From Bacteroidales bacterium (GTDB taxonomy: Bacteria > Bacteroidota > Bacteroidia > Bacteroidales > UBA7960): a stretch of 21,478 nucleotides of DNA. The stretch lies in the NCBI GenBank assembly GCA_003451785.1, contig DMJL01000086.1, positions 1 to 21,478 of the forward strand, given 5' to 3'. Below, piece after piece: positions 1 through 6,204 of the stretch (position 1 is the first letter of the stretch; each line of letters opens with the position of its first letter). Under the pieces are notes generated by a model, which saw nothing but the letters and a program-made list of their open reading frames with translations, was not told where the DNA came from and did no database searches. A program made the position numbers and the translations under genes.

Positions 1-1140
1 GCTTCGGAGTTGAATTTGGAACATGCCGTTTTAGGTTTTGCAATCAATGCATTGCAGGTAAAACAAAAGCTGAAACTTCATATTGTAACCACATTAGAAA
101 ATTCGGCCATGGAGCGTAAGGCCGATACGGTTATACGCATCAAAAATTACCAGTATTTCCTTTTGGCTGCCAACCATTTGGCTCTTTCGCACAATATGGT
201 GGATACAGAATATTTAAGCCTAAATGCAATTGGAGTTGAAGAGTACACAAAAGATTTGCTATCCGAAAATTTAGAGAGCCTCATGCAACAAGCAGGCTGC
301 AACTATTCGGAACTGTATGAATTTGCTCAAAATAACTTTCTAAACTTGGATTCGATAATACTTTATTCTGAAAACCATTTAGGAAGTGAAGAACTACGAG
401 AAATAAACAATTTGGCCAATCTTTGCAGGAAAAGCAAAAATACCGAAAGCCGTCTGATTTGTTTATCCGAAATTTTGAATGCAAAGGGAGTTGGAAGCAT
501 AATCGAAAAACATGATATTGGAAATAATTCGCATCCTTTGAAGTTAGGGCAAATAGATTTTAACGGTAGCGAGGCGTATTCTGACGAACTGAGTCAAAAA
601 GCATTATTAGAAACAGGAGCCATTGCAAATGCTTTTGTTTTTGGAGAAGATCCCATTGGCTGTGCAAACGATAAGCAATCTGTGAAGGAATTATTTGCAA
701 AACTTGATTTTTTGGTGGTTCACGACTGTTTTTTGACCGAAACAGCCAAGATGGCCGATGTGGTTTTGCCTGCTCAATTGCCCTTTGAGCAAAATGGGAG
801 CTTTGTAAATTATCAGGATCAAGAGTTATCAATGATAGCCTCGTGCCCATCACCAGTGGAGATGAGCATGCAAGAGCAAATTTATGCTCTGGCTGCAAAG
901 TTAGATACGACTGATTTTGCAGTACTAAGCCATTCTGAACTTTCTAACGAATCCATCAACCTTATTCATGGAAAATCAAAAGAATCAGCACCGATTTATA
1001 AATTCATCCTAAGTAGCCCAGAAAAGAACATATTGCCACAGTTTAGCTACGGTTGCAATTATCTCAAAAACCACCTCCAAGAATTTTTCAATCAACAATT
1101 AACCCAAACAATCAGCCATGAAATCGTTCAACAACATTGA
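1..1140 (+). CDS. Molybdopterin oxidoreductase, NuoG/formate dehydrogenase alpha-like (C-terminal part, 5' truncated)
   Basis: The reading frame is open to the first base of the window, so the true start lies upstream and about 379 codons are visible. The visible part matches the C-terminal half of the molybdopterin oxidoreductase superfamily (complex I subunit NuoG and the formate dehydrogenase alpha chain). Signs of this are a stretch reading FVFGEDPIGCAND, then FLVVHDCFLTETAKMADVVLP, then a GSFVNYQDQ segment that replaces the usual GTFTNTERR of formate dehydrogenases. The [FeS]-binding N-terminus would be off the window. The region that normally carries the glycine-rich NPLRGQ-like pterin contact is poorly kept, so this copy may be NuoG-like without a molybdenum cofactor (inference). 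Its last 23 bases overlap the start of the next gene, so the two are probably translationally coupled. Family level is fairly sure; the exact complex (NADH dehydrogenase, hydrogenase or formate dehydrogenase) cannot be told here. Confidence 0.75.
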   Translation, partial: ASELNLEHAVLGFAINALQVKQKLKLHIVTTLENSAMERKADTVIRIKNYQYFLLAANHLALSHNMVDTEYLSLNAIGVEEYTKDLLSENLESLMQQAGCNYSELYEFAQNNFLNLDSIILYSENHLGSEELREINNLANLCRKSKNTESRLICLSEILNAKGVGSIIEKHDIGNNSHPLKLGQIDFNGSEAYSDELSQKALLETGAIANAFVFGEDPIGCANDKQSVKELFAKLDFLVVHDCFLTETAKMADVVLPAQLPFEQNGSFVNYQDQELSMIASCPSPVEMSMQEQIYALAAKLDTTDFAVLSHSELSNESINLIHGKSKESAPIYKFILSSPEKNILPQFSYGCNYLKNHLQEFFNQQLTQTISHEIVQQH

Positions 1141-1573
1141 TGATATTTTGGATTTTGCCATGCAGGCCGAGCAGGATGCTGTAGATTTTTATAGAAACCT
1201 TGCAGGATTGCAAAAAAACAAAGAGATTGCGGCCTTGTTTACAGAGTTTGCCAAAGAGGAAGTTTCGCACAAGGCGCGATTAAAAAAAATCAAGGAAGAG
1301 AAAGCCTACGCCTTTACTACCGAGCAAATTGCCGACCTAAAAATGTCTGACTATCTGGTGGCCATTGCCCCCAATGCCCACATGGACTATCAGGAAGCAC
1401 TTATTCTGGCAATGAAAAAGGAGAAGGCTGCCTTCAAATTGTATATTGCTTTGGCACAACGAACATCGGATGCCGATTTAAAAAAAGCATTTGAGGCCTT
1501 AGCTGTGGAAGAATCTAAACACAAATTGCGGTTTGAGCTGGAATATGACGAGCATATAATGCGCGAAAATTAG
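1118..1573 (+). CDS. Rubrerythrin/ferritin-like diiron protein
   Basis: A 151-residue, all-helical protein with the two-repeat pattern of the rubrerythrin diiron domain. Candidate iron ligands by spacing are E18 in the first helix, E48 with H51 (EExxH), E102 in the third helix, and E132 with H135 (EExxH). The usual C-terminal rubredoxin domain with two CxxC pairs is absent; the protein has no cysteine at all, so electrons would have to come from another partner. Rubrerythrins typically reduce hydrogen peroxide in anaerobes and microaerophiles, and the family also includes proteins of unknown role. It starts inside the end of the upstream molybdopterin-protein gene (23-base overlap), which suggests coupled expression and a link between that redox enzyme and peroxide or iron handling (inference). 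A terminator-like hairpin follows at once. Confidence 0.85.
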   Translation: MKSFNNIDDILDFAMQAEQDAVDFYRNLAGLQKNKEIAALFTEFAKEEVSHKARLKKIKEEKAYAFTTEQIADLKMSDYLVAIAPNAHMDYQEALILAMKKEKAAFKLYIALAQRTSDADLKKAFEALAVEESKHKLRFELEYDEHIMREN

Positions 1574-1578
1574 GCACC

Positions 1579-1609
1579 AAAAAACCGGAAACCAAAAGCA
1601 TCCGGTTTT
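1579..1609. terminator. Bidirectional intrinsic terminator between convergent genes
   Basis: A 9-bp perfect stem (1581-1589 with 1601-1609, AAAACCGGA/TCCGGTTTT) with an 11-nt loop lies between the rubrerythrin stop and the stop of the convergent thioredoxin-fold gene. The minus-strand copy is followed by six T (complement of 1579-1584). The plus-strand copy has four T inside the stem. It probably serves both transcripts and is better on the minus strand. Confidence 0.75.
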
Positions 1610-1627
1610 CAAAATCTTCATTGAGAA

Positions 1628-2233
1628 TTATTCAGCCCTTACCCTTTTGATGGTACAACCAATGGCACGGGTAACTTCAGGGTTGGGTCTTCTGCCTTCC
1701 AATAATGCATTTATCGCGTTAGCCAAATACCTTTCGGTAACTTGGTCGGCGTTGCGCACATTATTGTCAATTGCGCCGATGTATGCCACTCTTAGCTCAT
1801 TACCAACGCGCTCGAGCAAGAATACATGGGGCGTATGGGTAGCGCCATATTGAGGATAAATCTTCTGACCCCTATCAAAAACATAGGGAAAAGGAAATCC
1901 TTTTTCTCTAGCCCTTACCTGCATCAGTTCATAGGAATCTCTTGGCTCAGCAGCTGGATCGTTGGGCATGATGGCAATAAGTGGAAAGCCTTTGGGCTTA
2001 AATTCATGGTGTAGGGCAATCATTCGGTCTTCAACAGCCACTACAAATGGGCAATGGTTGGAGGAGAAAATAATGATAAATCCCTTGGCATCAGGATAGT
2101 CGGCCATGGATACATACTTGCCATCTACATTCAGCAAGCGAAAATCTGGAGCAACATCGCCCACGCGCAAACCCTGCGCGAATCCGGTAACAGCAAAAAA
2201 CACCAAAGCAAACAATACACTCAGTCTTTTCAT
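1628..2233 (-). CDS. Exported peroxiredoxin-like (PRX-like/redoxin) thioredoxin-fold protein
   Basis: A 201-residue protein with a clear signal peptide (MKRL, a hydrophobic core, then a GFAQ|G-type cleavage site near residue 20), so it should be periplasmic. The body is a redoxin/AhpC-TSA fold. The active-site region reads SSNHCPFVVAVEDR with one cysteine, C61, where classical thioredoxins have CxxC. A second conserved-looking cysteine, C193, lies in a C-terminal AIGCTIK segment. This arrangement (HCPFV plus a terminal GCxIK) is typical of the PRX-like-1 group, whose biochemical role is not settled. Peroxide or thiol reductase activity with C61 as nucleophile and C193 as resolving residue is inference. 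It starts 5 bases after the stop of a TlpA/ResA-like gene, so the two form a two-gene operon. No Shine-Dalgarno sequence is visible. Confidence 0.85.
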   Translation of the reverse strand: MKRLSVLFALVFFAVTGFAQGLRVGDVAPDFRLLNVDGKYVSMADYPDAKGFIIIFSSNHCPFVVAVEDRMIALHHEFKPKGFPLIAIMPNDPAAEPRDSYELMQVRAREKGFPFPYVFDRGQKIYPQYGATHTPHVFLLERVGNELRVAYIGAIDNNVRNADQVTERYLANAINALLEGRRPNPEVTRAIGCTIKRVRAE

Positions 2234-2238
2234 GGCAA

Positions 2239-2757
2239 TCAGTTTTGGTTTAACATAGGTAAAATTATCTCTTTTAGCTCTTCAAAATAAAACTCTCTTT
2301 GATAAAACTTTCTTGTATCCCTGCTATAAATCAATGTTGCAGGAATAGCACCAGTCCATTGATCGCTCACCATTGGAATCCAACGATTTGCATCAGGGTC
2401 GTCCAATAGTATTACCCTGCTTTGCACATTCATTCTTTGCACAAAAGGAATAACGCGACTTTCGAGATGATTGGGAAAATCAAGACTCACCAATATCACT
2501 TGCACCTTTTGGTCTTTGAACTGCTCATACAATTTTTCGAATGCCGGAATCTCTCTAACGCATGGCGCACACCAGGTGGCCCAGAAATTTATTACATAGA
2601 TACTATCGTTATCCAAATGAAGCATAGGCTTCAACTGATCGAAATTTACTATGGGAATAGGTCTAACGGGCGTTTCAGCCTGAATTCTGCATGGCAGCAA
2701 AAATAAAAGAGTTACAAGACTTAATGTTGCAATAAAAACTTTGCAAATTTTTTTCAT
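2239..2757 (-). CDS. TlpA/ResA-like exported thiol-disulfide oxidoreductase
   Basis: A 172-residue thioredoxin-fold protein. I chose the ATG at 2757 because it begins a good signal peptide (MKKICK, a hydrophobic stretch to about residue 22, then IQA|ETP). The frame stays open 59 codons further upstream, but that extension is low-complexity and would bury the signal sequence. The catalytic motif WCAPC (C63, C66) follows a NFWATW strand, as in TlpA, ResA and CcmG. The cis-proline loop is in TGAIPATLIY. The family reduces disulfides outside the cytoplasm, often during cytochrome c maturation. It is first in an operon with the peroxiredoxin-like gene 5 bases downstream. C23 in LLPC resembles a lipobox only weakly, because proline precedes the cysteine, so signal peptidase I is more likely. 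No clear TAnnTTTG box was found upstream. Confidence 0.88.
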   Translation of the reverse strand: MKKICKVFIATLSLVTLLFLLPCRIQAETPVRPIPIVNFDQLKPMLHLDNDSIYVINFWATWCAPCVREIPAFEKLYEQFKDQKVQVILVSLDFPNHLESRVIPFVQRMNVQSRVILLDDPDANRWIPMVSDQWTGAIPATLIYSRDTRKFYQREFYFEELKEIILPMLNQN

Positions 2758-3137
2758 CGTACGATTTGACTTTAAATTTCTCAGAAGGTTAAAATTGAGA
2801 TTGCTTATTCGAGCCTGAGTTGAAAGAACGAGTGTTTGCGATAATGGCTGATAACTCAAACCAATATTTGGCAAAGCAAAAAAATTGAATGTTGAGACGA
2901 TGCAAAAGCTTAAAAATTTATCATTTTCAACCAATCATAAAGCGAAAATATCTATTGAAAACGGAAGTAAATCTTCTTTTCGGTTGGCTACTTACACGGC
3001 ATATTTATAATAACACACAATGCAGATAGATTGTTTGCAAAAAAATCTAACAAGGCTGGAGTAGCACAATTTTCATCAAGCATTTGCAATTGAAAAGAAA
3101 ACTAAAGAAAGAAAGTACGATTATTGTCTGCAAATTG
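2758..3137. other. Intergenic region upstream of the thioredoxin-fold operon
   Basis: About 380 bases of AT-rich DNA between the rny terminator region and the TlpA-like gene. I see no credible gene, no tRNA and no perfect TAnnTTTG box on the minus strand. An open frame continuing upstream from the TlpA-like gene to 2934 looks like chance. The promoter of the thioredoxin-fold operon must lie here, because a strong terminator closes the upstream unit. Confidence 0.5.
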
Positions 3138-3176
3138 TATAAACGCTGGAGATATGCTACATCTTCAGCGTTTATA
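3138..3176. repeat. 16-bp hairpin of unknown role next to the rny terminator
   Basis: Positions 3138-3148 (TATAAACGCTG) and 3166-3176 are perfect inverted copies. The stem extends inward by five more pairs, one of them G-T, to a 7-nt loop. On the minus strand it directly follows the T-run of the rny terminator but has no T-run of its own. It is therefore not a second classical terminator for that strand. Confidence 0.65.
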
Positions 3177-3227
3177 AAAAAACCCCGGAGAAGAATTAGA
3201 CTCAATGAAATCTAAATCTTTTCCGGG
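3176..3227 (-). terminator. Strong intrinsic terminator of rny
   Basis: On the minus strand, positions 3227-3211 pair with 3200-3184: six perfect C/G-rich pairs at the base (CCCGGA/TCCGGG), then a long stem with one G-T pair and one mismatch, and a 10-nt loop. Seven T follow (complement of 3176-3182). It lies 33 bases after the rny stop codon. Confidence 0.9.
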
Positions 3228-3259
3228 CTTCTGGAATGCTTTCTTCACCCTAATGGCAA

Positions 3260-4822
3260 CTATTTGGCATAGGCCACTGCTCGCGTTTCCCTGATAACAG
3301 TAATCTTTATCTGACCCGGATAGGTCATTTCGGATTGAATTTTCTTACTTAGGTCATAGGATATCTGCTCGGCATCCTTATCTGTAACCTTATCGCTCCC
3401 AACAATCACGCGCAACTCGCGTCCGGCCTGTATGGCATAAGTTTTTACTACTCCGGGATAGGAAAGTGCAAGCTCTTCCAAGTCGTTGAGTCTTTTTATG
3501 TATGCCTCTACCACTTCCCGTCTGGCTCCTGGTCGTGCGCCCGAAATGGCATCGCATACTTGGATGATGGGCGAAATGAGGCTTGTCATCTCAATATCGT
3601 CGTGGTGGGCTCCTATAGCATTGATAATCTCCGGATGTTCCTTATATTTTTCGGCCAATTTCATGCCGAGCATAGCATGTGGCATATCCGGCTCATTGTC
3701 GGGCACTTTGCCAATGTCGTGCAACAATCCTGCTCTCTTTGCCAATTTGGGATTCAAACCCAATTCCGATGCCATGGTTGCGGCAAGGTTTGCCACCTCC
3801 CTGGAATGTTGCAAAAGGTTTTGCCCGTAGGATGAGCGGTATTTCATTTTGCCTACCAACCGAATCAGTTCATGATGGAGATTGTGCATACCCAAGTCTA
3901 TCACCGTCCGCTTGCCCACTTCCATTATTTCTTGGTCTATTTGCTTCTTGGTTTTGGCAACCACCTCCTCTATCCGAGCAGGATGAATACGGCCGTCTGT
4001 AACCAATTTATGCAGCGAAAGTCGAGCAATTTCGCGGCGCACGGGGTCGAACCCACTCAGAATGATTGCTTCCGGTGTATCGTCCACAATGATTTCTATC
4101 CCTGTAGCGGCCTCCAATGCTCTAATATTGCGCCCTTCTCTACCAATAACCCTGCCCTTCACTTCTTCGTTTTCGATTGGGAAAACAGAAACAGAATTTT
4201 CAACAGCTACTTCGGTAGCAGTTCGTTGGATAGACTGAATGACCACCTTGCGCGCTTCGTTATTGGCTGTGAATCGCGCCTCATCTATCATGTCTTTGAT
4301 ATAGACTTGTGCCTCGGCTTGCGCTTCCGATTTGAGCGAATCAACCAATTGGGTTTTTGCTTCCTGAGCTGAGAGGCCGCTTATGGTTTCGAGTTTCTCC
4401 AATTGCTGCTTATGCGATGTTTCTAACTCGGCCTGTTTGCGGTTTACCTGCTCGATTCGGGCAGTAAGACTTTCTTGCAATGCATTGAGTTCTTTTTGCT
4501 TACGATTATTATCTTCCGTTATTTGCGCAACCAACATCTCTTTTTGCTTAAGCTTTGCATCTTGGTTGTTAAGCTCTTGCTTTTTCTCAGCAACAAATCT
4601 TTCATGCTCCGATTTTAGGTGCAAGTATTTCTCCTTTGCCTGAAGCATTCGTTCCTTTTTCTGTACTTCTGCTTCCGACTTCACTACTTCCGCTTCTGCC
4701 ATAGCTTCTTTGAGCAGGGCATGTCCTTTGCTTGCCAAGGACTTGTTGAGGAAGGTACGAGCCACAATGAGGCCCGCGCCAAAACACAACAAAGCAACTA
4801 CCATTATCAACAATATATTCAT
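3260..4822 (-). CDS. rny: Ribonuclease Y
   Basis: 520 residues, the same length as Bacillus subtilis RNase Y. In order it has an N-terminal membrane anchor (about residues 3-24), a long charged coiled coil (about 30-170), a KH RNA-binding domain with the loop VIGREGRN (about 225-232), and an HD phosphohydrolase domain with LLHDIGK (H368, D369) plus a GAHHDD segment near residue 404. This is a membrane-tethered endoribonuclease that starts mRNA decay by cutting single-stranded, AU-rich sites. It lies downstream of zapA with a structured RNA (probable 6S RNA) in the spacer, and a strong terminator follows it. Rny is a cytoplasmic-face membrane enzyme; in Bacteroidota it is a main decay nuclease candidate (family knowledge plus inference). 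The start ATG at 4822 begins directly at the membrane anchor. Confidence 0.97.
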   Translation of the reverse strand: MNILLIMVVALLCFGAGLIVARTFLNKSLASKGHALLKEAMAEAEVVKSEAEVQKKERMLQAKEKYLHLKSEHERFVAEKKQELNNQDAKLKQKEMLVAQITEDNNRKQKELNALQESLTARIEQVNRKQAELETSHKQQLEKLETISGLSAQEAKTQLVDSLKSEAQAEAQVYIKDMIDEARFTANNEARKVVIQSIQRTATEVAVENSVSVFPIENEEVKGRVIGREGRNIRALEAATGIEIIVDDTPEAIILSGFDPVRREIARLSLHKLVTDGRIHPARIEEVVAKTKKQIDQEIMEVGKRTVIDLGMHNLHHELIRLVGKMKYRSSYGQNLLQHSREVANLAATMASELGLNPKLAKRAGLLHDIGKVPDNEPDMPHAMLGMKLAEKYKEHPEIINAIGAHHDDIEMTSLISPIIQVCDAISGARPGARREVVEAYIKRLNDLEELALSYPGVVKTYAIQAGRELRVIVGSDKVTDKDAEQISYDLSKKIQSEMTYPGQIKITVIRETRAVAYAK

Positions 4823-4842
4823 CTCTTGTGATTTAAAAAATT

Positions 4843-5050
4843 AAAAAACCCGCAAGTAATTCAAGTTGGTTTATAGAAACCCCTGATTTTACAGGTTTAG
4901 GGGGTTGGTGAACTGTGGACTTCCAATGCCCATAAATGGGCCGCTAAAGAATACCTTGAGCGGTGAGGCCTGTCCTGAAAACACCAAACTAATCCCTAAT
5001 GTTTGATAGTGTTGAGTTTCACAAACAGAATCTTGAATTAATGCGGGTTA
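4843..5050 (-). ncRNA. ssrS: Probable 6S RNA (SsrS) between zapA and rny
   Basis: The spacer folds on the minus strand as one long rod. The closing stem pairs 5043-5049 with 4847-4853 (7 bp) and 5032-5040 with 4857-4865 (9 bp). A large central bubble follows (5000-5031 opposite 4866-4896), and its 3' side can form a small CCTG/CAGG hairpin (4882-4885 with 4892-4895). Upper stems are 4994-4999 with 4897-4902, 4982-4987 with 4905-4910, and 4972-4975 with 4917-4920. Apical hairpins include 4941-4945 with 4959-4963. A T-rich tail on the minus strand (complement of 4835-4848) ends it. A rod of about 200 nt with a central bubble is the 6S RNA design, which mimics an open promoter and binds housekeeping RNA polymerase. 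In proteobacteria 6S RNA is also next to zapA. The assignment rests on structure and position, without a database search. The 5' end is about 15 bases after the zapA stop, so a promoter inside zapA or processing of a zapA transcript is needed. Confidence 0.75.
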
Positions 5051-5064
5051 TATCTTGATTATTT

Positions 5065-5367
5065 TCAATGAGCGTTAGCTTCTTTAAGGCAATCGTCGAG
5101 CAACTGTTCGATCAAAGTCAATTGTTCCAGTAGTTTGGGTCTATCCTGCAATGAATTGCTCATAGTAAGTGATTCTACTACAAATTGCAGAGCCAAAATT
5201 GCAAGGATGTCCTGAGTATCCCGAAAGGAATATGCTTGGGCATATTCTGTCATTTTCTCCTTAATCAGCTTTCCTGCTTCTCTAAACCTCTGCTCTTCTT
5301 CCTCACTTTTTACGCTGACCCTGTAAGGTCTGTCAGCAATTATTACAGATATTAATTGGTCTCTCAT
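5065..5367 (-). CDS. zapA: Cell division protein ZapA
   Basis: About 100 residues, the usual ZapA length. The N-terminal half is a small beta/alpha domain (QLISVIIADRPYRVSV, then EEEEQRFREAG). The C-terminal half is a long helix (DTQDILAILALQFVVE onward) that forms the ZapA coiled-coil dimer and tetramer. ZapA bundles FtsZ filaments at the division ring. I start it at the ATG at 5367; a TTG three codons upstream (5376) is possible but less likely. It begins 15 bases after the stop of a small coiled-coil gene, so the two are probably one transcript. The probable 6S RNA lies immediately downstream. Confidence 0.9.
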   Translation of the reverse strand: MRDQLISVIIADRPYRVSVKSEEEEQRFREAGKLIKEKMTEYAQAYSFRDTQDILAILALQFVVESLTMSNSLQDRPKLLEQLTLIEQLLDDCLKEANAH

Positions 5368-5382
5368 CTTTATCAATCGGGA

Positions 5383-5673
5383 CTACCTGTTCAAAAGCGC
5401 AAAACACTTCTCAATTTCCCGCAACATTTCGGCTACAACTTGCTTGGCTTTTTCCGAATCGTCTTTCTTTAAGTAAGTGGCTACTCGCAACGAAGCAACC
5501 CTTTGTTCAAGATCGGCAGTTTGCAGTTCATTAGCAGAAAGCTTATCCTGCAACGCTTGCTTTTCCACACTCAAGACTTTTATTCTCTCAGATAATTGCC
5601 TGTTTAAAAAAAGCAACTTTTTGATTTTTACTTGAATGCTCTCTGCTGCAAGCCCCAATTCATCCATTACCAT
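5383..5673 (-). CDS. Small coiled-coil protein upstream of ZapA
   Basis: A 96-residue, charged protein that is almost entirely predicted coiled coil. Heptad-like leucines and isoleucines run from about residue 8 to 65 (IKKLLFLNRQLSERIKVL onward), followed by a short helical tail ending in EKCFALLNR. There is no signal peptide or membrane segment, so it should be cytoplasmic. I do not recognise a named family. Its place 15 bases before zapA and its ZapB-like build (a small coiled coil paired with ZapA) suggest a division-ring partner, but that is inference from context, and similarity to ZapB may be only compositional. Two TAnnTTTG boxes lie just upstream. Confidence 0.75.
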   Translation of the reverse strand: MVMDELGLAAESIQVKIKKLLFLNRQLSERIKVLSVEKQALQDKLSANELQTADLEQRVASLRVATYLKKDDSEKAKQVVAEMLREIEKCFALLNR

Positions 5674-5692
5674 CGTAAATTATGCGCCATTA

Positions 5693-5730
5693 CAAATTTA
5701 GCAATTTTGTTTTACACAAAACCAAATTTA
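5693..5730 (-). promoter_or_regulatory. Candidate promoter(s) of the coiled-coil/zapA operon
   Basis: Two perfect minus-strand matches to the Bacteroidota -7 element TAnnTTTG, both TAAATTTG, lie at 5693-5700 and 5723-5730. A CAAA (TTTG on the minus strand) at 5717-5720 could be a -33 element for the first, with a spacing slightly shorter than usual. Implied leaders are about 12 or 43 nt. Confidence 0.45.
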
Positions 5731-5941
5731 TCCCAATAATACATAAACTTCACTTTTTTGTTTCATAATTATTAAATAACCTAGTCTTTTGCTGAGCCTG
5801 AACGAATTTTCTCAGAAATCTTAATTTGATTAGCATTCAAAAACATTCCCAATATTTCTAAGAACTGCAAGGTTAAATCATTGCTCGGTGTAAGAAAAAC
5901 TCACTCAGAATCCTAAAGTAAAACTATCTATTTTAATGACT

Positions 5942-5949
5942 TACATTTG
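5942..5949 (+). promoter_or_regulatory. Candidate -7 promoter element TACATTTG
   Basis: A perfect match to TAnnTTTG on the plus strand. No good TTTG was found at the -33 distance. A start about 7 bases downstream would fall at the first base of the hairpin at 5956, giving either a structured leader of about 250 nt for the DUF2851 gene or a separate small RNA. Confidence 0.35.
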
Positions 5950-5955
5950 TCTATC

Positions 5956-5986
5956 GCAACAAATCGAAGTAGTTTCGATTTGTTGC
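5956..5986. repeat. 13-bp perfect inverted repeat (hairpin)
   Basis: GCAACAAATCGAA (5956-5968) is followed by a 5-nt spacer and its exact inverted copy (5974-5986). No T-run follows on either strand, so it is not a standard terminator. It could be a transcript-leading stem-loop or a protein-binding site. Confidence 0.7.
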
Positions 5987-6204
5987 AACCAAAATCATAA
6001 ATGGACTATGCTGTACCCATAGCTGTTTTGTTGAACAATAAATTTGACACCTTTAAGCCTCTTTGATTAGGCAGCCTTTAAACGAAAATCAACATGAGTT
6101 ATTCAAAGTTCCTATTCAAATTTGCAATCCATCGCAAAAGAAATTAATTTTGAAGGGGATAATATTTGTAATAGCAAAATATAGCGTCGGTCAAACATGA
6201 ATTT

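Larger units (their letters stand above)
5731..6204. other. Non-coding gap between divergent genes
   Basis: The gap between the zapA operon and the DUF2851 gene holds no convincing gene. It contains a plus-strand TACATTTG box (5942-5949), a 13-bp perfect hairpin (5956-5986) and a 21-codon plus-strand frame starting ATG at 6001 and ending TGA at 6064-6066, whose coding status is unknown. No T-run terminator and no tRNA are visible. The rest is AT-rich sequence in which I see nothing. Confidence 0.5.

Noticed and set aside
1..12. A TTG at position 10 as the start of the first gene
   Set aside because: The frame continues to the window edge and the visible part is clearly the middle of a longer protein.
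2688..2694. Lipobox-like cysteine in the TlpA-like signal peptide
   Set aside because: A proline precedes the cysteine, which signal peptidase II does not accept well.
2758..2934. N-terminal extension of the TlpA-like protein
   Set aside because: The open frame would place 59 odd residues before a normal signal peptide, so the ATG at 2757 is preferred.
3486..4643. Several plus-strand frames of 86-166 codons
   Set aside because: All are antisense to rny, have shadow-like composition and lack domains.
6160..6168. TAATATTTG before the DUF2851 gene as a -7 box
   Set aside because: It has three bases between TA and TTTG where the consensus has two, and no -33 element at the right distance.
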